From Candidatus Bipolaricaulis sp. (GTDB lineage Bacteria; Bipolaricaulota; Bipolaricaulia; Bipolaricaulales; Bipolaricaulaceae): a DNA stretch of 22,044 bases. The notes under the pieces were generated by a model. It saw only the letters and a list, made by a program, of their open reading frames with translations, ran no database searches and had not been told where the DNA came from. The position numbers and the translations under genes are program-made. The stretch is taken from assembly GCA_020062805.1 (NCBI GenBank), contig JAGUVP010000103.1, forward strand, positions 1 through 22,044, given 5' to 3'. Of the stretch, positions 1 to 7,879 are shown in pieces. The stretch's first letter is position 1. Each line of letters starts with the position of its first letter.

Positions 1-1303
1 GGATGTTCTCGCGCACCGTCCCGTGGAACAGGAACACCTCCTGGAGGACGATGCTGATCTGGCGGCGCAAGCTGTCCAGGGTGAGATCGCGCAGGTCGTG
101 CCCGTCGAGCGTGATCGCGCCCGCGGTCACGTCGTAGAACCGGGGAATGAGCATGGACAGGGTCGTCTTTCCCACGCCGGTCGGGCCGACGAGGGCGGCG
201 ACGGAGCCGGGGGGGATGTCGAGGTGGATGTCTTCGAGCACCATGTCCCCCACGCTGTAGCGGAAGCTCACACCTTCGAACCGGATTGCCCCCGTCACCC
301 GGCCCGGAAGCTCGATTGCGCCAGGCCGCTCGACCACATCCGGCGCCTGCTCCAAGAGCTCGCCGATCCGCTCTGCCCCCGCCATGGCCTGCTGGATGCT
401 CTCCCACACGTCACTCAACGCCCGTACCGGCTGGTAGAGGAGCTCCAGGTACAGGAAGTACGCGACGAGATCGGCGATGGGCAGAGCCTTATCCAGCACC
501 AACCTTCCGCCGAAGTAGATGAGGAGGATCGTTCCCATCGAGGCGGCGAACTCGACCGAAGGGCGAAACACGGCCATCAGCCGCAGGGCGCGCAAGAGAG
601 AGTCGCGGTAGCGGACGATGCGGCTCCAGATACGGCCCGCCTCGGTGTCTTCCCGCGTGAACGCCTGGATTTCGCGGATGCCGGAGAGGTTGTCGTTCAG
701 GGCTGCGTTGAGCTCCCCAAGTTCCACCTGACGCTGCCGGAACGCAGGCCGCACATAGCGGGCGAACCCACGCATCGCCAACACGATGAACGGGATGGGG
801 ATCATCGAGAGGAGGGCGAGCTGCCAGCTCATGCGAACGAGCACCGCCGTGACGCCAGCGAGCATCAGCACGTTGACGAGTACATCGGGGATGGCGTGGG
901 CGACGAGGTGTTCGAGGAGGTCGGAGTCGTTGACCGTGCGCGACATGAGCTGCCCCGTCTGCTTGTCTTCGTAGAAGCGCAGCGACAGCCGCTGCAGGTG
1001 GCGGTAGACGTCGTGCCGGACGTCGGCCACGACGTGCCACCCGGCGACGTGGGCGGCGTACGAGCGGACGAATTGCATCACCGACCGCAGCGCGTACACC
1101 GCGAGGGCAAGCAATGCCAGCCGGGCTATCAAGCGGAGCGCGTCTGGGCCAGCCTCAGGGTCGGTGACCGTGGCGACCATCGTGCGGATGAGCCACGGGG
1201 CGACGAGCTGGATGCCCACGAGGGCCAACATGCTGATCACCGTCAGCGCGATGGCGAGCTTGTACCGCTTGGCGTAGCGAAAGATCGATTTCAGGGATCG
1301 CAC
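1..1303 (-). CDS. ABC exporter, fused permease-ATPase (MsbA/ABCB-like), truncated by the window edge
   Basis: The protein is a half-transporter that would export a lipid, drug or peptide across the inner membrane; its substrate cannot be told. 434 residues are visible. The N-terminal part is a hydrophobic exporter-type membrane domain with the intracellular-loop motif RFYEDKQTGQLMSR. An ATPase domain follows, with Walker A GPTGVGKTT near residue 372 and a Q-loop reading VLQEVFLF. The window ends before the LSGGQ signature and Walker B, so completeness cannot be judged. The start is GTG at 1303, preceded by GAAGGAG four bases upstream; no ATG start fits the N-terminus. The gene diverges from the hydrolase at 1512. 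The family call is firm, the substrate unknown. Confidence 0.93.
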   Translation of the reverse strand, partial: MRSLKSIFRYAKRYKLAIALTVISMLALVGIQLVAPWLIRTMVATVTDPEAGPDALRLIARLALLALAVYALRSVMQFVRSYAAHVAGWHVVADVRHDVYRHLQRLSLRFYEDKQTGQLMSRTVNDSDLLEHLVAHAIPDVLVNVLMLAGVTAVLVRMSWQLALLSMIPIPFIVLAMRGFARYVRPAFRQRQVELGELNAALNDNLSGIREIQAFTREDTEAGRIWSRIVRYRDSLLRALRLMAVFRPSVEFAASMGTILLIYFGGRLVLDKALPIADLVAYFLYLELLYQPVRALSDVWESIQQAMAGAERIGELLEQAPDVVERPGAIELPGRVTGAIRFEGVSFRYSVGDMVLEDIHLDIPPGSVAALVGPTGVGKTTLSMLIPRFYDVTAGAITLDGHDLRDLTLDSLRRQISIVLQEVFLFHGTVRENI

Positions 1304-1332
1304 AGCGCTCCTTCGGCCCGCGAGGGCGGGGG

Positions 1333-1338
1333 ATTGTA
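1333..1338 (-). promoter_or_regulatory. Possible -10 box for the ABC exporter
   Basis: On the minus strand TACAAT (5 of 6 matches to the -10 consensus) lies about 30 bases upstream of the GTG start. I see no good -35 hexamer at 16-18 bases, so this is tentative. Confidence 0.28.
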
Positions 1339-1511
1339 GCGCAGCGCGGCCTGTCCCTCTCGTCTCACGGGCCCGGTAGATGGCCAGCCGCGCAGAAGCG
1401 CAGAAAAGGAGACGGAGGACGGGAGATGCGCTAAGCTCCATTGCAGAGCAGATAGGGACATTCGTGGGCCAGGGTACGACCGCCTCGTTAGGGGCGACCT
1501 AGGAGGTTGAG

Positions 1512-2192
1512 ATGGAACTAAGGAGGTTCGAGACCGATACGGTCGGGGCATCGGAAGGCGATCTCCAGATCACGGCCCTTGGCCACGGGTCGCTCCTGTT
1601 CACGTTCCGCGAGAGATGGATCTACGTGGACCCGTTCAGCCGCGTCGCCGACTACACGCTGCTGCCCAAGGCAGACCTGGTCCTGATCACCCACGACCAC
1701 CGCGATCACCTCGATCCGGATGCCCTGGGACACATCCGAACCTATGCGACGCAGATCGTCTGCCCTGAGCGTTGCGGGGAGAAGGTCCCGGGCGGGATCC
1801 TCATGCGCAACGGAGAACGTCGCGTCGTCCACGGCCTGACGATCGAGGCGATCTTGGCGTACAACATCGTCCACACGAGGGAGAGCGGCGAGCCGTTCCA
1901 CCCCCGCGGTCATGGCAATGGCTACATAGTCGCCTTCGGAGACCTTCGCGTGCTTGTGGCGGGCGATACCGAGAACACGCCGGAGCTGAAAGCCCTTCGG
2001 GATATCGATGTGGCGTTCCTGCCGATGAACCTCCCCTACACGATGACCCCGGAGATGGTGGCCGAGGTCGCCGTCGCGATGAGGCCGCGCATCCTCTACC
2101 CCTACCACTACGGGACCAGTGATACGTCCCGTCTGGTGGAGTTGCTCAAGGATCACCCCGAGATCGAGGTGCGGATCCGGAGGTTGGCCTGA
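1512..2192 (+). CDS. Metallo-beta-lactamase-fold hydrolase (UPF0173/UlaG-like)
   Basis: A 226-residue single-domain protein with the metal-binding motif HDHRDH (residues 61-66, H-x-H-x-D-H), a bridging aspartate in GDTENTPE (D152) and a late histidine in PYHYG (H199). This set is typical of the compact metal-dependent hydrolases related to UPF0173 and UlaG, which act on phosphoesters or lactones. The actual substrate cannot be read from sequence. There is no signal peptide, so it is probably cytoplasmic. The ATG follows a strong site, TAGGAGGTTGAG, which fixes the start. It has its own intergenic region shared with the divergent exporter. Confidence 0.9.
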   Translation: MELRRFETDTVGASEGDLQITALGHGSLLFTFRERWIYVDPFSRVADYTLLPKADLVLITHDHRDHLDPDALGHIRTYATQIVCPERCGEKVPGGILMRNGERRVVHGLTIEAILAYNIVHTRESGEPFHPRGHGNGYIVAFGDLRVLVAGDTENTPELKALRDIDVAFLPMNLPYTMTPEMVAEVAVAMRPRILYPYHYGTSDTSRLVELLKDHPEIEVRIRRLA

Positions 2193-2263
2193 CCAGCCTG
2201 AAGCACGAGAGTGCTGCACGGGCGAGCGTAGCCCGCATCACGTACTCCGCGATGCCCTCTCGC

Positions 2264-2269
2264 TACAAT
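2264..2269 (+). promoter_or_regulatory. Possible -10 box before the secreted Cys/Pro-rich gene
   Basis: TACAAT sits 20 bases before the ATG at 2290. No convincing -35 box is present at the usual distance, so the promoter may be weak or need an activator. Confidence 0.3.
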
Positions 2270-2289
2270 GGCACCGAGGTGATGACCGC

Positions 2290-2889
2290 ATGAAACGGGT
2301 GGCTCTGTTGGTGCTTGCAGGTCTTGTGCTGGGCGGGGGGCTGGTGTGGGGGCAGTGGGTTCAGTCCTGTCCTTCGCCTTCGTGGTGTCCCCCTCCGCCT
2401 TGTTGTCCTCCTCCACCGCCTGAGCCCTCGTGCTATGAGGGGTTCTGGGCTGGGGAGCCGATTGTTGTCGAGGTAGTTGTCCCCACGGGCCGCGGTTGTT
2501 GCTGCCCGATTACGCTGAAGATCACGGGTTGGTCGGTGGAGGCGTTGGGTGGAGGGGTTGTGCACGAGCACACCTATCCCACGCCGGCGAGCGCAACCAC
2601 CTTGATCTTGTGGCACCAGAAGACGTCCGATGGCATTCAGGTCTCGCCTGGTTTCTACCTCATCACGGTTAGGACGTCGGATGGAAAGGCTCTTCGATCC
2701 TACGTTAGGATTGCGGACAGGTCGTACTGCCGCTCTTCTCTGTGCACACGACCTGCCAGGCCGTGTGGTGTTCCCATTTGCGATCCTCACCTCAAGCTCT
2801 CTGCGCTACCTGTCATCGGGCCGTGCTGCGACCCCTGCTGCGACCCGTGTTGTCTCCAACCGTACTACATCATCGGCGGAGGACGGTAG
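2290..2889 (+). CDS. Secreted Cys/Pro-rich protein with a FlgD-like Ig domain
   Basis: A 199-residue protein that starts with a signal peptide (MKRVALLVLAGLVLGG, cleavage probably near residues 20-22). A low-complexity Pro/Cys segment follows (about 27-48, with CPPPPCC and CCPPPPP). A beta domain at about 55-142 ends in W-x-x-K-T-S-D-G then S-P-G-F-Y-x-I-x-V-R-T-S-D-G, the pattern of FlgD-like Ig modules and of secretion-linked C-terminal domains. The tail carries the repeat CCDPCCDPCC (179-188) and ends PYYIIGGGR. The function is unknown; the paired cysteines suggest disulfide cross-linking or metal binding at the cell surface. The ATG at 2290 is chosen over an upstream in-frame start because GAGGTGAT lies 5-8 bases before it and the signal peptide begins there. 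A terminator follows. Confidence 0.8.
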   Translation: MKRVALLVLAGLVLGGGLVWGQWVQSCPSPSWCPPPPCCPPPPPEPSCYEGFWAGEPIVVEVVVPTGRGCCCPITLKITGWSVEALGGGVVHEHTYPTPASATTLILWHQKTSDGIQVSPGFYLITVRTSDGKALRSYVRIADRSYCRSSLCTRPARPCGVPICDPHLKLSALPVIGPCCDPCCDPCCLQPYYIIGGGR

Positions 2890-2922
2890 GCAGCGGGATC
2901 TGGCTTGCTTCGATCGTGCATC

Positions 2923-2957
2923 GGCCCCCGGATCGGGAACGCCCCGATCCGGGGCCC
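2923..2957 (+). terminator. Hairpin terminator after the Cys/Pro-rich gene
   Basis: A long GC-rich inverted repeat: left arm GGCCCCCGGATCGGG, 4-nt loop, right arm beginning CCCCGATCCGGGGCC, with a one-base bulge. It lies 34 bases after the stop codon. The following run is pyrimidine-rich (TTCTCT) rather than a pure T tract. Confidence 0.65.
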
Positions 2958-3058
2958 TTCTCTGCCTAGCACGGCATCGTTGGAGGAGCGCAGTTCCATC
3001 GGGGAAGTCAGGGCGGGAGAGGGGTTCAGCGGAGTACCCCGCCTCGCGAAGGTCGGCT

Positions 3059-4096
3059 CTATCCTCTCATCTGAGCGATGTGGCCACTCCCCGCGTCGAA
3101 GGAGACGTTCGCGAGTGCGCCGTTGATCAACGTGAGCTGCGGCGGTCTGTGTCCGATGTCCACATCGTAGAGGACTGGGTACGGAACATCGGCGAGGACT
3201 GCCCGCAACGCCTCCTCGTAGGTGAGGCTATCGGCGCCCGAGGGCACTGGGCCATTGCTACGGCCGAACATGAGCCCGGAGAGCCCGTCGAACCACCCGT
3301 TCAGCCGAAGCCCCCACAGCGCACGGACCAGGGCTGCAGGACCCATCTCGGCGTTCTCCAAGTAGAGGATTGCCCTATCCCCTCCAGATTCGCGGACGAA
3401 GCGGGGGACATCGCCGTAGGGTGAGCCCGCCAGGTGCAGGATCGTGTCCAGGCAGCCTCCGATCAGCCGACCGGAGAACTCGACCGGCGCCGTTGCCCCG
3501 TCCAGCCGCTTCCACGCAGTGGGTTCAGTGAGGTTGAGTGAAGCGTCAGGATTGACCCTGAAGTCGTTCCACTCGATCTGATGGTGCGTCGAGGCATGCT
3601 GCACAACCGGGGTGGACGGGCCCAAGCTCAGAATCTTCAGTGTCGAAGTGGTCAGCGGATCGGTCTGGCTCGGTGCGAGATCCATCAGGTTGGGCCCGTG
3701 GGCCGTTGCCCAGCCGGAGATCAGGGTCAGCGGGAGTTGAAGTGTGCTGAGGTCCGAATACCCCAGCAGCCACTTCGGTGGAAGGGAGCGCAGCCTCTCG
3801 AAGTCGACGAAGGTGAGCAGTTCGATCGCGAGCTCGCCACCCCACGGGGGCAGGATTGCCGCAACCTGGGGGTCCGTGAGGAAGCGCATCAGCTCATGGG
3901 CACGTTGGTCCCGCGGTGCGCTCACGTTCTTGCGCTCTCCGCGGAGGCATTCCCCTTCTACGACCCGGTACCCGTGCGCACGGAGATTCCTAAGGACGAG
4001 CTCCAGTCTGGGAGTTTCGGCAGCAGCCACGCCGGAGGATGGGGCCGTGACCGCGATGAGATCACCTGGTTCAAGGGGCTTCGGAAACCGGATCAT
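3059..4096 (-). CDS. LD-carboxypeptidase, peptidase family S66 (LdcA/MccF-like)
   Basis: A 345-residue serine peptidase. LdcA members trim the terminal D-alanine from muropeptide tetrapeptides during cell-wall recycling, and MccF members cleave peptide-nucleotide antibiotics. All three catalytic residues are visible in family context: nucleophile Ser114 in LLGYSDLST, Glu247 in YLENAEMGP and His316 in DIGHRPPQLTLINGA. The oxyanion region PPWGGE precedes the nucleophile. Length matches the family. No signal peptide is seen, so it is cytoplasmic. The start ATG has no Shine-Dalgarno sequence but sits 8 bases after a good -10 box, which suggests a leaderless mRNA. Whether it is LdcA-like or MccF-like cannot be settled; spacing around the Glu and His looks closer to MccF. 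Confidence 0.92.
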   Translation of the reverse strand: MIRFPKPLEPGDLIAVTAPSSGVAAAETPRLELVLRNLRAHGYRVVEGECLRGERKNVSAPRDQRAHELMRFLTDPQVAAILPPWGGELAIELLTFVDFERLRSLPPKWLLGYSDLSTLQLPLTLISGWATAHGPNLMDLAPSQTDPLTTSTLKILSLGPSTPVVQHASTHHQIEWNDFRVNPDASLNLTEPTAWKRLDGATAPVEFSGRLIGGCLDTILHLAGSPYGDVPRFVRESGGDRAILYLENAEMGPAALVRALWGLRLNGWFDGLSGLMFGRSNGPVPSGADSLTYEEALRAVLADVPYPVLYDVDIGHRPPQLTLINGALANVSFDAGSGHIAQMRG

Positions 4097-4104
4097 CGAG
4101 GATC

Positions 4105-4133
4105 ATGCTAGAGATGTCCGACAGCTTGGTCAA
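4105..4133 (-). promoter_or_regulatory. Sigma-70-type promoter of the LD-carboxypeptidase gene
   Basis: On the minus strand TTGACC (4133-4128), a 17-base spacer and TAGCAT (4110-4105) form a well-spaced promoter. Transcription would begin at or next to the ATG at 4096, leaving no room for a ribosome binding site. Confidence 0.6.
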
Positions 4134-4383
4134 CTCAGAGGCGCTCCGCTCGACCATGGCCGAGCAAGCGGATCTCCCCGGGCCAGAAGCAAGGAGCACA
4201 CGCTGCACGCGATCAACGCCACCGTTGTGGGCTCTGGCCGCGTGGGGGCTGCAGGACGCCTGATTCCAACAAACAGGGCTGGTCCAGGAGGTTGCCGCTG
4301 TGCCAGGGGGATGTGTATCCTCCGGTTCTGTGGCTGCCTGAGGCGATCAGGAAGACGAACTCCCCGCCCGTAGGAGGCTTGAG

Positions 4384-4488
4384 ATGGCGAAGTCGCTGGA
4401 TACGAGGAAGGACAAGAAGAAACCGCCGCAGAAGACGCTGAAGGAGAAACGCGCTGCGAAGAAGGAGAAGCGGGAGGGCAAGGTCTGA
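4384..4488 (+). CDS. Lys-rich 34-residue microprotein
   Basis: A short open frame starting MAKSLDTRKDKKKPPQKTL and ending in REGKV, almost wholly Lys, Arg and Glu after residue 6. The start is backed by an excellent site, TAGGAGG seven bases upstream, stronger than that of many long genes here. I recall similar tiny basic proteins (K-S-x-D-x-K-K near the N-terminus, then T-x-K-E-K-R) annotated as hypothetical in many bacteria; none has a known function to my knowledge. It is likely disordered or a single charged helix and could bind nucleic acid or ribosomes, but that is inference. The GNAT gene follows 184 bases later on the same strand. Confidence 0.72.
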   Translation: MAKSLDTRKDKKKPPQKTLKEKRAAKKEKREGKV

Positions 4489-4672
4489 TCTCGGCAAGTG
4501 GACCGCCCCCGCTGAGTTGCGGTTCGGAGCGTGCAGCGGGAGTGCCTCGGCAACGCGTGGATCTGTAGCTGGACAGCACGCGAGCGGGTGGCTCGGGTGG
4601 ACGCGGGTGAGTTCTACTGATTGGGGAGGCAGATCGACTACAGGAAGGAGGCCTGCGCACATCAGGCAACCG

Positions 4673-5200
4673 ATGAGCAGACCGCCAAACGATTATGGGG
4701 AAGATCAACTGAGAATCCGTTTGGCTCGGACCAGCGATCGTTCCGATCTTGTTCGGCTGATAGAGGAGTTCCGTGCAACGCTGGCCCAGCTGCGGGGTAG
4801 ACCGTGTCCAGCAGGCTCTGAGGCGGCGAGCCAGGAGTTGGCCGAGTACCTTCAGAAAGGCTTCCCCATCTACGTGGCCGAGAGCATGGGTGGGACCATG
4901 ACGGGGTACCTCGTCTGTCGGGCAGATGGGGGTGTTGTCTGGGCGGAGTCCCTCTACGTGATGCCCGAGTGGCGGCGGCAGGGAGTGGGCTCGCGGCTGT
5001 ACGCTTGCGCCGAGAAGCTGGGTCAGGATCTGGGTGGCGACACGGTGTACAACTGGGTGGATCCGGACAATGACGCGATCATCAGCTTCCTGGCGGCGCG
5101 GGGCTACACCGTGCTGAACCTCATCGAGCTGCGCCGTAGCCGCTCTGGCGAACAAGCTCGGCACAGCATCAACGTCGGACCTTACAGATTTGCCCGCTAG
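4673..5200 (+). CDS. GNAT-family N-acetyltransferase
   Basis: A 175-residue acetyl-CoA-dependent acyltransferase. The fold begins at IRLARTSDRSDLVRLIEEF (about 15-33). Motif A reads ESLYVMPEWRRQGVGSRL with the pyrophosphate-binding R-x-x-G-x-G type loop at residues 101-106. A motif-B-like end follows (NDAIISFLAARGY, 133-145). The substrate could be an amino group on a small molecule or protein. The start is uncertain. ATG 4673 fits the domain, but the nearest strong ribosome site (AAGGAGG, 4644-4650) is over 20 bases upstream, and the only codon at ideal spacing there is a non-standard ATC. The upstream open frame shows no conserved-looking sequence. Confidence 0.88.
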   Translation: MSRPPNDYGEDQLRIRLARTSDRSDLVRLIEEFRATLAQLRGRPCPAGSEAASQELAEYLQKGFPIYVAESMGGTMTGYLVCRADGGVVWAESLYVMPEWRRQGVGSRLYACAEKLGQDLGGDTVYNWVDPDNDAIISFLAARGYTVLNLIELRRSRSGEQARHSINVGPYRFAR

Positions 5201-5571
5201 CAGCCCGTGCGTGGCTAGCCCGCGGGCCGGCGGCCATGCGGACAAGGTCGGATCCCCATAGCTAGAAAGGATCCACAGCTGAGAGCTGAGCACGCGGAGA
5301 TGGCAAGGGATTCCCGGAACGACCGCCCAACCGGACATTGGCCTAGATGCAGCACGAGAACAAGGTTTCTCTGCGCTCTCGGCGGTGAGCAGGCTTGCCG
5401 ATCGGGGTTATGCCCTGCACAGCGGGGATCCGTGCGCCGACACGCTTGCGCGCGGCCGTGCAAGTGGAAGACCCGTGTGTGCAGCAGGTCCGCGGCGCAG
5501 GAGTCTTCCGCCACAGGCGCTGCGGCTCCGAAGAATGGCCCGGGTGCGTCTCCGAGGAACTGGGGCTGGTT
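5201..5571. other. 371-base gene-free stretch between the GNAT gene and the RIO pseudogene
   Basis: No frame here has a start with a ribosome site and a protein-like translation. A 10-base palindrome GCCCGCGGGC lies near 5217-5226, shortly after the GNAT stop, and could act as a weak terminator. On the minus strand short protein-like patches occur in different frames (for example RVGARIPAVQGITPIGKP), which hints at decayed coding sequence but is not enough to name a gene. Confidence 0.4.
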
Positions 5572-6346
5572 CTAGGCCACGGTCCGCGCACCTCTCCGGT
5601 ACCTCGCCCAGAGGTCGAGCGTCAGATCCGTCGCCGAGGCGTTCAACCCGTACCGGCCGAAGAACCTGACCAAGTTCTCGATGTCCCTGCGGAGGACGTG
5701 CACCGCTTCGTTGTTCCACCGTGCATTCACCATCTGCGGCAGGTCCCCGTGAACGCGGTCCTTAGCCAAGAACAGCGCCACGTTGCGCATCGCCTGGTCG
5801 AACAGCCCTTGCGCTTCTCGGGGTGAGAGCTGTGCCCCGACCAATATCGGCGCCCGCGCGATGCAGCAGATTGAGGTTCGCGTACTCCTGAGCGACCCAG
5901 TCTTCGAAGATGAAGCGCCGGCCAAAGCGACCCTTTGCCTTGATCGCGCGCTCGAGGCGGGGATCCGGTTTGTTGTACATCCGGAGCTGCCCGTCTGCGT
6001 ACTGCCAGCCCACCGTTGCCTTTTTTCGGCTCTTCACCCTGTGCACCACATCCGTGATGTAGCCCGCATCGGCAAACGTCCCCAGCGGATCAGGAAACAT
6101 GCCAATACTCTCCTCGACAACGCCGCCGAAGTCCGCATCATCCCACTTCTTCTTGGCAGCTCTCCTGCCAATGGCTTCCTCTCTCGGGTCTACACCGAGG
6201 CCGGATCCCGACTCTCGGGACGGTTGCCCCCTGGGAACGCAGAAGAGCGTCGATCGAGTCCTGAGTGAGCTGAAAGGTGTCGCGGAGAAGCCCGAGAGCG
6301 CTCGGCAGGAGGCGGCAAAGCCCGAATCCTCGAACGCATAGCTCAT
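5572..6346 (-). pseudogene. Decayed RIO1-like serine/threonine kinase
   Basis: The remnant begins at ATG 6346 behind AAGGAG (10-base spacing) and encodes MSYAFEDSGF. From about 6311 to 6216 a different frame is the protein-like one (LLRDTFQLTQDSIDALLRS). The first frame then resumes with KKKWDDADFGGVV, a RIO-like lead GYITDVVHRVKSRKKATV and EYANLNLLHRAGAD. Near 5840-5860 the frame breaks again, and the third frame continues APILVGAQLSPREAQGLFDQ to RVHGDL. There the catalytic loop jumps straight to PQMVNARWN, so the Asn and the metal-binding Asp normally between HGDL and FPQ are missing. The end ENLVRFFGRYG matches the RIO C-terminus. Two frame breaks plus two internal deletions make an active kinase impossible. 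Family assignment rests on my memory of RIO motifs. Confidence 0.8.
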
Positions 6347-6552
6347 GGTCTTCGCAGCTCCTTCTAGGGCGTGGTGATCAGAGGCCGTCTGAGGATGGCC
6401 GCAGTGATCAGGCGTCGCGAACTCCCTGCAAGCGTGGATGGTGATCGCATCCTCCGGTCTTGGGCACATCGCCCGTGCTGGGGAGAGCCCCCGCATGCGG
6501 GCCCCCTGTGTGCCGAGAGGGACGAACGAGGCCCAGGATGGCGACCTTCCGG

Positions 6553-6567
6553 TAGGATCCCAGGGTG
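6553..6567 (+). promoter_or_regulatory. Possible leaderless start: -10 box directly before GTG
   Basis: TAGGAT (6553-6558) ends six bases before the GTG start codon of the phosphotransferase gene. There is no Shine-Dalgarno sequence between them. No clear -35 box is visible. A perfect 12-base palindrome, CCCGCATGCGGG, lies 63 bases upstream at 6490-6501 and could be an operator or part of a terminator. Confidence 0.35.
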
Positions 6568-7635
6568 GGGATCAAGCATCTGAGGCGAGACGAGGCAGTC
6601 GAGATCTGCGAACGCCTGGTCCTGGGCAGGGCTGCGCGGTTGTTTGGGTCATCCAGAGAGCAGTTGGGCAGGTTCAACGACTACGAGGGGTGCGCCAACC
6701 TCGCGTACCACTATCACCGCGAGGGCGAGGGGCGCGTCCTGCGGATATCGTACCGGCCCGATCGACCGCCGGAAGCCGTTCAGGCTGAGCTGCACTTCGT
6801 CGAGTACTTGGCCCAGGGCGGCGTACGCGTTTCGCGCCCGGTGCGCTCCGTGCGCGGGAACCTGGTTGAGGTGATCTCCGCAGGCGATGTGCCGTTCCTT
6901 GCGGTGTCGTTCGTCAGGGGTAAGGGGACGCGCATGCCCGATAACGGGTACCGCTATCGACAGGGGGCATCGATCGAGGAATACTTCGAGAACTGGGGGC
7001 GGGTGCTTGGGCAGTTGCACCGGCTGACGAAGACCCACCGACCGCCGAGCGACTCGGTTCGACGGCCGCAGTGGCACGCATTCCCCGAGTACACTGGGTT
7101 CCCGTTCGGTGAGCGCCTCCCGCGGGTGGCAGCGAAGTACGACCAGCTCATCGCCGAGCTGCACGCGCTGCCCAAGAATGTCCACTCGTATGGCCTGATC
7201 CACAACGACTTCAACGATGGCAACTTCACCGTGGACTACGAGACCGGCGACATCACGGTGTTCGACTTCGACGACTGCTGCTACTTCTGGTTCGTCTACG
7301 ACCTAGCCTGCGCCTGGGAGGGCGGTGTCGGGTGGGCCATGTTCCGTCCGTTGAGCGAGCGGCGGGGCTTCATGGACCGGTACATGGCACACATGATGCG
7401 AGGGTACAACCACGAGAACACCCTGAGCGACGAGTGGCTGGCCCGCCTGCCCCTGTTCCTGCGCTTGATCCAGATGCAGGAGCTCATGCACTTCGCGCAG
7501 TACCTGGACGCGCCGAACGAGGAGACTCAGGCTGGGCTGAGGTACAAGATCTACTGCGTTGAGAACGACATCCCCTACCTCGGGTTCTTCGACAAGGTCT
7601 ACTCGCCAGACATGCCCTTTGCCCTTGCGGGATAG
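6565..7635 (+). CDS. Aminoglycoside-phosphotransferase-fold kinase (COG2334, SrkA/RdoA or homoserine-kinase-II type)
   Basis: A 356-residue cytoplasmic kinase of the APH/choline-kinase fold. The catalytic loop reads HNDFNDGN (213-220), with Asp215 as catalytic base and Asn220 as a metal ligand. The second metal motif is TVFDFDDC (231-238), followed by WFVYDLA. The paired DFDDC and WF-x-Y/N-D pattern is typical of COG2334 phosphotransferases. The substrate may be a small alcohol, an amino acid or a protein; it cannot be read here. The start is GTG 6565, giving MGIKHLRRDEAVEI; no ribosome site precedes it. It is intact, in contrast to the broken RIO kinase immediately upstream on the other strand. 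Confidence 0.88.
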   Translation: MGIKHLRRDEAVEICERLVLGRAARLFGSSREQLGRFNDYEGCANLAYHYHREGEGRVLRISYRPDRPPEAVQAELHFVEYLAQGGVRVSRPVRSVRGNLVEVISAGDVPFLAVSFVRGKGTRMPDNGYRYRQGASIEEYFENWGRVLGQLHRLTKTHRPPSDSVRRPQWHAFPEYTGFPFGERLPRVAAKYDQLIAELHALPKNVHSYGLIHNDFNDGNFTVDYETGDITVFDFDDCCYFWFVYDLACAWEGGVGWAMFRPLSERRGFMDRYMAHMMRGYNHENTLSDEWLARLPLFLRLIQMQELMHFAQYLDAPNEETQAGLRYKIYCVENDIPYLGFFDKVYSPDMPFALAG

Positions 7636-7708
7636 TGGCGATCCTCTGGGGGCTACTCCAGAACAGCGCAGCCTCAAGAGGGTCATGGCATGGACCTGTG
7701 CGTCACGT

Positions 7709-7772
7709 CCGGGGCTAGCTACCCCTAGAGGACTGCTCGCCAACTCGGCACGGGCTGGTCGGTCCGGAAGAG
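7709..7772 (+). repeat. Dispersed repeat, copy 1 (short, diverged)
   Basis: It shares TCYGGGGC then GCTACCCCTAGAGGACT with copy 3 and continues with ACTCGGCA-GGGCTG like copy 2, then fades. Read in the frame of the other copies it gives LPLEDCSPTRHGLVGPEE, preceded by a stop codon, so it is non-coding or a fossil. It lies in the 244-base gap between the phosphotransferase and the serine hydrolase, in the same orientation as copies 2 and 3. Confidence 0.65.
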
Positions 7773-7839
7773 CGGACATGCGCTGCTGCCAGGTGAGGGT
7801 GATGGCTACGAGGGTGCCCGCCCGGATTCCACGCGGCGA

Positions 7840-7845
7840 TATGAT
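7840..7845 (+). promoter_or_regulatory. Possible -10 box for the serine hydrolase gene
   Basis: TATGAT (5 of 6 matches) lies 35 bases before ATG 7880. No recognisable -35 hexamer is present. A strong ribosome site, GGGAGGT, sits just before the ATG. Confidence 0.35.
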
Positions 7846-7879
7846 CGTGGCTCAGAGTCGGCACGGTGGGAGGTAGCCC

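Noticed and set aside
23..1339. A 438-codon open frame on the plus strand opposite the ABC exporter
   Set aside because: Its translation is rich in His, Arg, Glu and Asp without domains, and the minus strand carries clear ABC exporter motifs across the same bases. It is a high-GC shadow frame.
4285..4345. Short GTG-started frame of 13 codons after AGGAGGTTGCCGCT, considered as a leader peptide
   Set aside because: It has no regulatory codon run or attenuator hairpin after it, and such a short frame is expected by chance.
4130..5338. A 402-codon minus-strand open frame across the microprotein and GNAT genes
   Set aside because: Composition is Pro/Ser/Arg-rich with no motif; the plus strand has a GNAT domain and strong ribosome site.
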